Shown one piece after another: positions 1 to 10,800 of a stretch of DNA of 64,000 bases. The notes under the pieces are model-generated. The model was not told the DNA's origin and searched no databases. It saw nothing but the letters and a program-made list of their open reading frames with translations. The translations under genes and the position numbers were made by a program. Every line of letters begins with the position of its first letter. The stretch's first letter is position 1. Source of the stretch: Emydura subglobosa (taxonomy: Eukaryota; Chordata; Testudines; Chelidae); NCBI GenBank assembly GCA_007922225.1, contig ML679974.1, forward strand, positions 2,593,105-2,657,104, read 5' to 3'.

Positions 1-119
1 GGAAAGAAGAGCCAGGCCCCAAGATAGATGATCATGAGCCCAGACTGGGGCCAAGGCCACGGTCACACAACAAAGTCCTCAATCCCCCTGGTGGCAAATC
101 CAGCATTGCATTCTATTAG
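1..119 (+). CDS. JPT2: JPT2 (HN1L), last coding exon, partial
   Basis: The + strand reads 39 codons from base 3 to a TAG at 117-119 and ends in [16 protein letters not shown]. This matches the C-terminus of Jupiter microtubule-associated homologue 2 (JPT2/HN1L), including the family's repeated NPPGGK-S motif and the preceding [13 protein letters not shown] stretch. JPT2 is a small, largely disordered cytosolic protein that has been linked to NAADP-evoked calcium signalling. Only the C-terminal part is present; the start and upstream exons lie left of the window, and I see no splice acceptor inside this piece. The identification rests on recognising the family sequence. JPT1 is less likely because its C-terminus ends differently. 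Confidence 0.88.
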   Translation, partial: KEEPGPKIDDHEPRLGPRPRSHNKVLNPPGGKSSIAFY

Positions 120-2510
120 AAATGTTCAGTTTCACTAATGGAGTCAGCACAGAAACTTTATCTGTGGATCTTCAGGTTTGTTTCCAGACAGACACCTGTA
201 TGGGAACAGATGCTTTAGGCAGGTGGATGAGGGCTTTAGTGACTGTCTATATCTGATTAGATGAGAGGACAGCTTGATGTTCCAGGCTTCTGTAAAACCT
301 GTTAAGGCATGGTGCTTATGGAAATAACTGAAGATTTTTTTTATGTGCTAGACAGTGCAGGGTTCAAGGGAACAGTAGCTAAATAAGTGCAAGAGGAATG
401 TTCCTAAGTGGAGGGCAATTAAAAATACTCAAACTTGCAACCAGTTAGTTGCTCAGACTCTTGGACCTAAGCATATAGGTAGAGTTAGCATGGTGAAAGT
501 CCATCCTAGTGTGTGGAACTTGGATGCCAGGCCTGGGCTTACCTAACTGAGACAGTAGCCAATGCTCTTCTTGTGGGCAGTGTATCCTAACCTCAAGAAG
601 GTAAAAATTGATCTGCAACCACTTTAATATAATGTGCTTCATGCTAAGTGGTGTTGCTGGGTTCTAAACAATTCTGCTTAGACCTTGGCCATGATAAGAA
701 GAGGTTGCCTCACCAGGCAGATGACTCCTGGGGTGGGGACTGTGCTAAAACACTCATTCTTGTGTGTCAATCTTACAAGCCATCATGTGTTGTAAACTTT
801 TGGAGCACTTCCAGTAATAGTCTAAGCTGATATACACTAGTTCTTGACAAAAGGAAAAATAGTGGACTGTCTCCTGCAGGTACTCCTGGAAAGATCTTAT
901 TTCATTGATGTCATGCAAGGGTGCTTCCAGCTTTTCTGGTAGAGATGGCAGTGAGTTAGGCACACACAATTACATCTATTGGAAGAATTCTGACAAATGA
1001 CAGTAAATGTATTATTAGAGTCTGGAAACTGTCCCAGGAGGTTCTAGGGAGCTAGTTTTGATGGCCCATCACCAGCTTCTAAAAGCCCTCATGTACAGAT
1101 GCTTTAGCTTGTGCAAGGGATTTTCTTCCTCTGACCTGCAGAATAATACTGTTTTGCTTGTATCCTCCACAGTGCAGTGGCTTTTGTTTTTTGTTTCTCT
1201 GCTGACTCTGTTAGTGAAATCTCCTGTTTTGTTAGCCTTAGGTTGCCGTTGACTGCCTCAGTTATTCCTTGGTAGTGTGGACAATTCAAGCTGCTCATCC
1301 ACACATACTGCTGTAGCTATCTTGAGACTTAGTCCCTGTTCATCTGCTTGGGACAGTCTAAAGATCACTGCAATACTCTTCTGGCATACTGGCTGTTTTG
1401 AATTACACTTGCAAGAATGTGCATTGTTTCCTTTAATTAGGTATGTGGGTTCGGGGTGGGGGTGGTTGAAGAAGGGCTCTCCCACTTCATTTGCCAACTC
1501 TGACTGGACTTTCCTCGAACATATCCAGGGTTTCAGTATTTGATAACACCAGGTGCTTAGACTGTTAGCCACCTGTAATAGTGATTAAAAAACCTTCAAA
1601 ATGAACTCATTACCTACAGGAGTTTTTCAGGCACACCAAAGAACAAGTGGCCTTTATCTCTACAATGGCTCCATGTACCAGTAGCTGTTCTAGCTCAGTT
1701 TCACTGAAAACTTTCTGCAACAAACTATTCAGAAGAGCCATCTCTTGGCCAGGTGCTACAACACGGTGGAGGTCATAATGACTGTTGAAGTGCCCAGCAA
1801 AGATGAATGACTGTGCCACAGACTCACAGCTGCCTTTTTAACTTACAAATTGAAAATCCCCTTTTAGGGGGTGGAAATGGCAGCAATCTTAATGCCTCCT
1901 GTGCCTCTCTCATGGGAGGCGTGGCACTCCTGCTGTTGGCTCCCTTTAAATGTAGTAGTATGGTGAACAGTAGTAGTGAGGGAGGGTGATCCCAGTCACA
2001 CACCTGTTTTAGATCCATATTCCCCCTATAAAGCAGTTTCCTAGCTGCTATTCCTATTTTGTTAAGCCTGTAAGGGGTCCCCTGCCTTTTCTCCTTTGCT
2101 AGTGTTTAACTTCCCTTTCCAGTATGAGTAAGGCTTTTCAAGGGGGTTAGCAGCTAGGAAAGGCCAACCAGTCTGGCCTTGAGCTTCTGTACTGAAGGGT
2201 TTGTTTGTAGGCAAGTCAGTGAGCTTAGTCTGTAAGATATAAAGCTTTGAGTCTAACTGGAGCTGGAATATTGGGCTGTGCATTTCTCCAGTGCCTGGGT
2301 TAGTTTCCAGCTACATCTTAAACTACTTTGGACTTCTGTCTGCATGTGTTGGCTAGCATTTCCCTCACTGGTGTACGGCCTGTGCTCAGTGTCTCAAGTA
2401 CAAGTTTGATAAGGACACGTTTTTTCATACCCAAGATCAGGAGGGGACTGGAACTTTGTATCAATGGTTAAATCATGGACTTCGCAATAAACCACAGTAT
2501 TTTGTTACTT
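120..2510 (+). other. JPT2: Probable JPT2 3' UTR
   Basis: No coding potential beyond short chance ORFs follows the JPT2 stop. The stretch is free of recognisable transposons and ends near an AATAAA at 2486-2491 followed by a GT-rich stretch, as expected of a long 3' UTR. Its extent is inferred from the polyadenylation signal alone. Confidence 0.55.
2486..2491 (+). promoter_or_regulatory. Candidate polyadenylation signal for JPT2
   Basis: A canonical AATAAA is followed about 20-35 bases later by TGTGTGTAGCTGGGG, a plausible GU-rich downstream element. Confidence 0.45.
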
Positions 2511-3841
2511 CACTGTGTGTAGCTGGGGTCTCCTGTAAATAAGTCACTGTCCTAGTCTAAAGCAAACACTTTAGTCTGTGATCAAATTCCACATACCAAT
2601 TCCTGTGTAATTTTCAAACACCTACTTCCTATCATCGCTAATTTTAAAGATGCTCCCTCATCCTCCGTGGCGTGGCAGGCTTGCACCCCTCCTTCGTGCC
2701 ACAGTATATCCTTGAATCAGAATCTGATGGCTTCACCGGTAATGGATACAAGAATGACAGTGGAGCAGCTTCCATCAGTTTGTGTTTAGATGAGTTCTGC
2801 TGTCTTACCCCCTTTCCATAAATCTTGTACAGCTGTCCAGTTTTGAAATTGTCTGAATCTGCCTTTAATGACTTTTGCTATTGAGCATTTATACTTGTCC
2901 CTAGAAATGGATCCGTATTTGTGAAAATTCATACCTTTCCTTCCTGGAACACGTTAGTGCATAAAACTGTACTTGTATATTTAGCTGTTTTTGTTCTGTA
3001 ACTAGATATTTTGAGACTACTACTGAAACACACCCAACTCCAGATAAATTAGACAGCATAGCAGCTAGAGATAAATATTAACTTAAGGTGAGCTAGGCAG
3101 GCTCTCTCTCAAATTTGTTTTTTTTTTCAGAGCTGGAATGGTGTAAACAACCAGACAGCCATATCCTAACTGCAGACTGAACTTCACCTTATCTAGGTGC
3201 TGTGTGTGAGACCAAGGTTTCCCCTTCCATCTCTTAATAGAGTGCATTCTTAAACCCATCTTTTAGGTAAGAGCTTGTGCACCTATGAAATAGTATCAAT
3301 GATATTTAAACCTTATTGCACTGGTAGGAAGGGGATAAATGAGTACAGGGTATGTAATCTATTAGAGTGCCATCAAGGATTCAGGTAGTGGAGTTGTGCA
3401 TTCCCCTAGTTACAGAACTATATAACAAAGTGCATAATATGCAATCTGCAAATGAAGGAGAGTTCTGCAAATGAGTTTTTTTCCAGAAGAAACAAATCCG
3501 ACTTGTACTATTTCCAGACTTGTAAGGTAAACATGATCCAGGTTAATGCTCTAGACAGCGCAACAGAAAAGTGCAGGTGACCTAGAGTAGATACTGAAGT
3601 TAGCTTAAGATGGAGCATCAGTGTTGATTGATTGCATGATTTGGCAAGTCACTACAGAAAACAGTTGTAGGCTTTTCCATGTCTCAAATAGTGATCATAT
3701 ATCATTTGACCATGTTGTTCAAAATTCACTATGCATACTCCTGAGAAACACTAGAAAACTTACTTCTGTAGGGGGGAGGGAGGAGTAGCCCCATACCTAC
3801 TTTAGAAATAAAGGGCAGTCAGGACTGACCCATCTGTTTGT
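2511..3841. other. Intergenic, nothing recognised
   Basis: The stretch is AT-rich single-copy-looking DNA between the JPT2 polyadenylation signal and an old LINE. I see no supported ORF, RNA gene or transposon end. Confidence 0.4.
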
Positions 3842-5135
3842 TAGAATTCTTTGAAGGTGTCAACAAGTATCCATCTAGTGTACTTAAACTTCCATGAAGC
3901 CTTTCAAAGTGTCCCTCAGCAAAAGCTCTTAAGCAAAGTAAGCTGTCCTGGGCTCAGAGAAGGTCCTCTCCTGAATAAAAGAAAGGAAACAGCTAGGAAT
4001 AAATTATCAGTTTTCTCCATGGAAGGAGGTAAATAAGGCGGTGGTTCCCAACCTATGGTCTGCAGACTACCAGGGGTCTGCAGGAAAAAAAAAAAACCCA
4101 ACATCTTCAAGGAAATTAGTAGCAGGGGGTGGTCTGTGAAATGTTTGGAGGTTGAAAAGGGGTCCACACCTGAGAAGGTTAGGAACTACTGCTCTAAGGA
4201 GCAGGAGTGGGAGCTGTGCTGTTCAACATTCATAAATGTGGAAAAGGGGAGAGGTGGCAAAAATTGTAGTTAACTCAGTTGAATAATTTTGTATTAAGTC
4301 TAAAGCTGACTTTAAAGAATTACCCAATTTCTTGAGCTTTTGTAACTAGTCAGCAACAGGGCTGCTGAAATTCATTGTTGAAAAGTGTAAAATAATGCAT
4401 ATTAGAAAACAATCCCAACTTTCCATACAAAATGAGGGGTCTAAATTAGCTGTTTCCACTCAAAGATTTTTAGAGGCAGTGTGAATAGCTTTGAAAACAT
4501 CTGCTCAATGTGCATAGCAGTCAAAAAAAGCTAATGTTAGAAACCATTAAGAAAGACTAGCTAAGACAGTAAATGTCATGCCATCATATAAAATGCCTGC
4601 TATGTCCCCCACCTTGAATATTGCCTGCAGTTCTGGTCACCCCATCTCAAAAGAGCTATGAAGGTCAACAAAAGAAATGAGGTATAAAACAGCTTCCATC
4701 TGAGGAGAGATTAAAAACACTGGGACTATTCAACTTGGAAAAGAAAGTTTTGTAAAATAACCCAAAAGGCAGGGGTCATCCACTGAAATTAATAAGCAGC
4801 AGGTTTAAAACAAACATGGAAGTGTTTCTTCACCCAAAGAACCGTTGAGGGGTGGAATGCAGTCAGATGATGTGAGGACCAAAATTACAAATGGGAATAG
4901 AAAAATTCCTGGAGGAGTGGTCCATCGATGGCTATTAGTCAAAATGGGCAGGGATGAAACCTCATCCTGAGTATCCCTAAACTACTGACTGCCAGATGCT
5001 GGAACTGGATGAACACTCAAAATTGCCCTGTTCTGTTTATTTCCCCTGCTGCACCTGGTATTGGCCACTGGCCGAAGACAGGATGCAGGGCTAGATGGGG
5101 CATTAGTCTGCCCCTGTATAACCATTCTTATGTTA
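3842..5135 (+). mobile_element. Old CR1/L3-type LINE remnant, split by a hAT MITE
   Basis: Decayed reverse-transcriptase coding is visible on the + strand: LNFHEAFQSVPQQKLLSKV (compare [12 protein letters not shown]) near 3876-3940, then [12 protein letters not shown] coding after the hAT insertion. The 3' part keeps the L3/CR1 tail, including the 'ggtccatcgatggctatta' block near 4920 and a 3' end near 5127 ending in 'cattcttatgtta'. Many stops and indels show an old insertion. It lies between JPT2 and the MFSD1-like gene. Confidence 0.7.
4039..4191. mobile_element. hAT-type MITE
   Basis: The ends are inverted: CGGTGGTTCCCAACCTA at 4039 and AAGGTTAGGAACTACTG ending at 4191. The flanking 8-mers (AAATAAGG and CTCTAAGG) match at 5 of 8 positions, consistent with a decayed 8-bp hAT target duplication. 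It interrupts the old LINE between RT motifs. An A12 run lies inside. Confidence 0.6.
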
Positions 5136-5500
5136 AATAGCAACTTTGATAACTTAGTGCTGACAGCTATGTTTTTTTGTGAAGTGTGAGGCTGCTGAGA
5201 GCTAGGCACAGAAGCAGCTATTGCTCTTCTGAGACAGAACCCCACCCGTTGTGTGCTACACTGGACTATAGAAATCCCAGAGTGAATTTCCAAATATAAC
5301 TACAGCAGGTTACAAGAGGGAGTTTGAGTAATGACACCAGCTAAGACTAGTACAGTAAGTGCATGGAGAAGATGCATTTAAAGTGATTGTAGAGGTGGGG
5401 TCTGCTTTACTCCCCCACCAAAGGCATTCCCTTCAAATAATAATAAACTACATCAGCTCACACTTAACTTGAAACTTCTTAGTGGCTAAGTCCAATTATG

Positions 5501-6309
5501 ACTCCTGGGGCAATTCTGCATCCCGTTTTGGGTGCAGAATTCATGTTCCTTGCAGCTTCCTTCACTTCCCTGCAGAAAAAGGACTTTCTGAATGAGAAGC
5601 TGCAAAAGCACTCGCATCACCACCTCGGGAGTGCCAGATATGTTGTTTCAGGTGCCTGGAGCAGTTGGTGGAGAGGTAAATCACAGTGGGAGGACTGGGT
5701 ATGTCCTAGCCCCTGGCTGCTACCCTGCACCAGGCTCAGCTGGGATAGGGAAGGATGGGACTTCCTCTTCCCCTGCAAGGAGCAGCCAGGGCTGTGTAAG
5801 ACCCAGCCCCCAGACACCTCTTGTGACTGCAGGAAGATCTGCAATCCCTGTCCAACCATCTGTGCATCTAGACCCCCCCCCAGACCACCCTCGCTTAAGC
5901 CCTCCACACAAACCCCTACTCCCCCCACACCTGGACCCTCATGCTGAGTCCCCCACACCCAGAGCCCCCCTGGTGAGCCCCAACCATCTTCCCCTGGCCC
6001 CCCTGCAGAATCCCATTACCCCAGAACCCTCCAGCAAGTCCCTGTGTATCCAGATCCCCTCATCCTACACTAAGCCCCTCTACCCTTTGATCCTGCTGAG
6101 CCTGCCAGTCCCACACCTGGTGTGGAGGGGCAGGGCTCAGCCCTTGCATTGCTTCACAGTCAGGTGCAGCCTCACTGCCATGGCTGTGTCCTGGGGGGGG
6201 GCAGGAGGAGGGCTGCAGGGTGATCTCCCATCTGCAGGCACCCCCACATTTATTTATTGACCAATAACATTTGCAGAATTTTAATATTGTGCACAGAATT
6301 CACTCAAGT
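5501..6309. mobile_element. Non-autonomous DNA transposon (probably hAT) with C-rich core
   Basis: The left end ACTCCTGGGGCAATTCTGC is an imperfect inverse of the right end GCACAGAATTCACTCAAGT. Flanking 8-mers CAATTATG (5493-5500) and AAATTTTG (6310-6317) match at 6 of 8 positions. The interior (5870-6110) is rich in CCC/CCA runs, which opens a long proline-rich ORF that I do not regard as a gene. Confidence 0.5.
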
Positions 6310-7742
6310 AAATTTTGACTAGTCCTAGGGGACAGATGCTCACATTACAAGTATCTTCATTGTATTACCTCAAGCTAGTAGAAGATATGAGCATAAGCCT
6401 TTAAGTTTTCAGGAACAGGTGCCATATCTTTCAAAAACTCCTGCCCCAGGAAGTAGACTGTCCCCTGCTCCATTTAAAAAGAAAAAAAAAAAAAAAAGCC
6501 TTAGTCATAGGTGTCCCTAAAATCTAGTGCTTCCCTTGTTTGTATTGTGAGCCAGAGCAGCTTCAGCTGAACTTACATATACTAACAGAAGGCAGAGAGG
6601 GAAGAGCTCCATAACTTACTCAAACTCAGATGTCACTGGAACAAAATTTGCTAAAATAGAGGTTATCAATTACTTGAGAATAGGTTAACTTTATTGGACT
6701 TATCAGTGCACCCTGTGTTCTTCCCATACACGTGAGTAATTTTACTCTGCAATTGTTTAACCACTTACAAGCAGAGAATTTCGTACCTGTCACTTTTAGG
6801 AAACCATCTTTCCTCGTGGTTGCTTCCAGCTCTGTTTAACAATGAAGTTAACACATATTTGAAGCATCAGCCTCACTGCATATAAGAACACCATTCAAGA
6901 GGTTGCATAGTGAAGCGGACTGTTTTACTCATCTGTGCAAGCCAAAGGTCAATGTGCCTGGGCAGTTGCCCCTATGAGATGAGGTTTTAAGAGGGTTTAT
7001 TTACTGTTTTCAATCAATCAATGGTGTCACACCAGTTGACGGTAACATAGCTGTATCGGATAATGCAACTTGGGTGAGTGTTAACCAGCAAAGTAATATG
7101 TAGTCTGACTAATTTTCACATAATTGGCTTTGCCAGTTTAAAATGAGTAAAAGATTCCCAACAGTCTCTGCTAGGACACAGTGCTAATCTTATTTACATG
7201 CATAATGAATTGTGAAAGGACACTGACAATTAACAGCAATTACTAAAACAGAACCCACTTAAGCGGCACTCTCTGAGGAGCTTTCTATGAAGATGCAGGG
7301 ATATTTTAGTGAAATACCTTTTACATTATAAGTGTGTCAATGATAAATTATGGTGAGTTAGAAGATAAATCTAGTTGCTTAGAACAAACTTCAGGTGGAT
7401 TGAAGTTTAGACTCTAAACATTGTAGTGTAATCCATTTAAAAAAGTGCACCACAAACTTCAGCACTGGCTTAATTGACCATATGGCTGCTATGTTCCAGA
7501 CAAGGAACAAAACAACTTTCCCTTTATATGCATAATTCCCTTCACACACCAGCTTGTTTCCATGGGTGACTGAATAAGGTTACCCTTTTCAAAAAAAAAA
7601 AAAAAAAAAAAAACCACCCCCCTAAAATATTTAAATGTATTACTTAAAAGCATACACTTGGAAATAAAGAGTGATAATACTGTGCCAGCAAGCAGTTGTA
7701 CTCCATCAACGTTGCCTCCGACATAGGGCAGCCTGATTATTC
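6310..7742 (-). other. Downstream region and probable 3' UTR of the MFSD1-like gene
   Basis: This lies immediately 3' (lower coordinates) of the MFSD1-like stop codon. Candidate minus-strand polyadenylation signals (AATAAA, read as TTTATT on +) sit at 6996-7001 and 6690-6695, giving 3' UTRs of roughly 0.75 or 1.05 kb. No ORF of note is present. Transcript ends cannot be fixed from sequence alone. Confidence 0.4.
7591..7613. repeat. Poly(A) tract, 23 A
   Basis: An uninterrupted A23 run on the + strand (T23 in the MFSD1-like sense) lies in the presumed 3' UTR. No obvious retroposon body precedes it. Confidence 0.9.
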
Positions 7743-7856
7743 CTAGTTGATGGACCCTTCATCTCCCACTTCATCAAGGAGCGGTGCTGTGTCCACAGGT
7801 GGTCTGACCTCCTGTTCTGCAGACAATCGCTTTGTTGCTCTGTTCAGTGTCCCACC
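7743..7856 (-). CDS. MFSD1-like last coding exon
   Basis: The coding part is 114 nt: residues 443-479 and a TAG stop. The tail is hydrophilic and contains the acidic dileucine signal DTAPLL. The acceptor is tgccag|GGTG. The tail continues the family pattern of NRA/NR after helix 12. Confidence 0.9.
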   Translation of the reverse strand, partial: GGTLNRATKRLSAEQEVRPPVDTAPLLDEVGDEGSIN

Positions 7857-10800
7857 CTGGCATTTCAGAGAAGCAGACAGTAACACAAACAAGTAGCTTT
7901 CCAAGATAGTGTGTGTAGCTTATAAAACTTTCATCAGATAGTCTGGTCTTCAGTATTTTGTGCAACCCACCTTGAGGGACAGAATGTGTGGCTAGGCCAC
8001 CAACATATGTGATACTGGTGGGACCCACCATTGCCACACTTCTCTTTTAAAAGGTATAGTGGCAACACAGGGAAAGCAGTAGGTACCTATAGGATATTCT
8101 GCACTATCTATCCAGAATCAGAGAGAAAACCTTCCTTATACAAACTGCACTACTCAAGGTCCCTTTCAAACCAACATGTTGGGAGCTAAAGTTACACCTA
8201 CCCCAATACACTTTTTGTAGGAAATACTAAGTGTCCAAGGCATCAGGCCCTGGAGGTAGGAGGGTAATGGAAGTTTAAGCATGTTACTACCTGCTGCTTG
8301 TCCACCATGTTGAGGCTAACAGAGGCAATGATACATGCAATGGTATTTGCCAGCATGAAGATCATCATCTGTTGCCAGCGCCATAGTGGGATCTTTAGTT
8401 CACTGTTGGGTCAAGAAGATGAACCACCAATGATCACATGAAATGTTTCCTCTTGCCATATAACATACAGATAAAATGAAGCAGCACATGGTATTGGCTG
8501 TCGTGTTCTGAAACCATACTTGGTTTAGACCACAAACAAAACTGGTTTTATGGTCTCAATTTAGTCCCCATCAGCACAACTTGGGGGCTTTTGCTTAAGA
8601 GACAAAAGTTCTCACCTGGACTTTGTTCCCAGAATGTGTCCAACGATCAGATTTGAGAGGCCAATTCCAATCATCTGCACAGAAGTTGCAAGCCCCATAG
8701 CCGTCCCTAAAGTTGCCTGGGGAACCACAAGGGGTATGGATGGCCACATACTAGCCTGTTGTAAGGAGTAATGAAATGGGCTGATGTTAAATAGGAAAAG
8801 ACACTTTCTAGAAGATTCTAACAATTCAAGCCCCAGGTTTAGGCTGCTAGCTGATCAACTGAGGGAGAAAGGAAGTTGTTCCCACTACACATTTTGGATG
8901 CCTTATGGAGGGCTTTATGCTTTCCTCTGATGCATCCACCATGATCACCATCAGCCCACCAGATTACAGTAAATAGATGATGGGAATGCCTACATCTTTC
9001 CTCTCAAGCTACTCCCATCAGCTTAAAGCACACACAATTCAGGGTCAAATTGTTTCACCTTCACATCTCAATGAGGAATTGGGATAACTGACTCAGGTGC
9101 ATATTCTGGATCCTTCTCAAAAGCTGTCATGAAAGGACAGTACTGCCTAACATCTAACGCTTCCCACAGACCATGCCAATGAGCTTCTTGAGCTGTTTTT
9201 GGGTTTGTTACCGACTAAATCCTTCGGGTTTTGTAATCCAGAGACCTTGGAATGCAGCTGTTACATATGCCCAATGTTTAGCCCTTGGCTAGTGTAAAAT
9301 GCCAGTGTCTGGAAAGGAGATGGGGAGGAAGCAGAGCTATAAAATAAGCGGCAAATGAAGTGGTTTCTCCATACTTACAGCAGCAAAGGAGTAAGTGATC
9401 CCAAGCCAGATGGTAGAGACAAGCGGAGGAACAAATGTAAATGCCAGTAGAGCAAAGACTGGCAGAGTCAGCACAGCACAGCCAACTGCAAACACGCCTC
9501 TCAGTCCTACGTAGTCCTGATGAGGACAAACAGAAGACCATTTACTGTGAGCTCCCCACGGTTTCCATCAGGGCTCCAAGGCGCTCCTCCTCAATGAGAG
9601 CAGCTGAGCAATGTGTGCTGGTAAGGGATCATTTATAAGAGCATCAGCTACAGGAAAGTGACACCTTACAAAGTATTCCCAGTTCTTCACGTACCGAGAG
9701 GGACTGAAGAGACCAGTGTGCCTGTCAGAGAGTAACAAATCACCGGAATTTGAAACTCCAAGGTTTGAGTTTGAAGACAATAGGTTGCATTTTAGTGCTT
9801 ACGGAAGTGAGGGACTGATAAATCAGACAAAGCGTGAGTTGGTTCTGTGCAAACTGATGCTCCCAATCCACTTGCCCCTCAACCCTGAGCTGCAACACTC
9901 TCCTCACTGTTTTATCTCAGGCCTCTCATGAGTATTCAGCTATTGAGGTGGCTCTTCTACAACAGGAACTAGGGGATCAGAGGTCAAACTCATTTAACTT
10001 GTGACCTAATCCAGAATGGAATCAAGTCTTCAGGGTTTCCAATCTAGGCTGTGAACCCCCTGCAGCATTAATGACCCAACTCCAGAGCTCTAGTTTTAAG
10101 CAAGCTCTCTCTTCTGACACTCAACCTCTGTGAGAAGCACACAACATATTATCTGTATGAAGCCTTGGTCTATCAATGAACAATCCATCACATAGCTAAT
10201 GTTCTGCTACATACAGTGTACTCACGATTAATATGCCAACTGCTGCGGAGAGAACAAGGGAGCTGTCGTATACTGCCCCAGCAATATAAGCAGCTGCCTG
10301 CTGACTGTAGCCAGAATACTTATCCTGGATAAACTTGCTAAAAATAAAATTGAAAGGGACACAAAAATGTACATAATTAGGATTCTTGATCTGGTTATCT
10401 TGGCACAAAGCAAGTCTGAGCACAGATATCTTGACAAAGAGTTTTTCACTGGAGAACTTGTCAGCACAAATTCAATTCATTCTGGCTGGTAGTTCTACAT
10501 ATTCATCATTTTTTTTAAAAAAGATGCGCTGAACAAAAAGATTTGTTGTGGTGGGTGCAAGTTTGTGCCCTTTTTTATGATGGATAAAGGAGGCCTAAAG
10601 TTTGGGGTGGGGGCGGCATGCATCTTGGAAATACCAGGAACAGCGAGTCTTATTTTCCCTGGTGGTCTCCTTGGGGGAGTGGAACATTTCTCAGCCAGCC
10701 TTGAAACTGAAAGGGTGAGGGATGTTACATTTTTAGATATATTAACTCAAAACATTTGGGAGGGAAGGATTAGTATTTAACAAATTCAACCCTTTGATGA

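Noticed and set aside
5592..6260. 222-residue proline-rich ORF
   Set aside because: It lies in the C-rich core of a terminal-inverted-repeat element, has no domain, and exists because C-rich DNA lacks stops.
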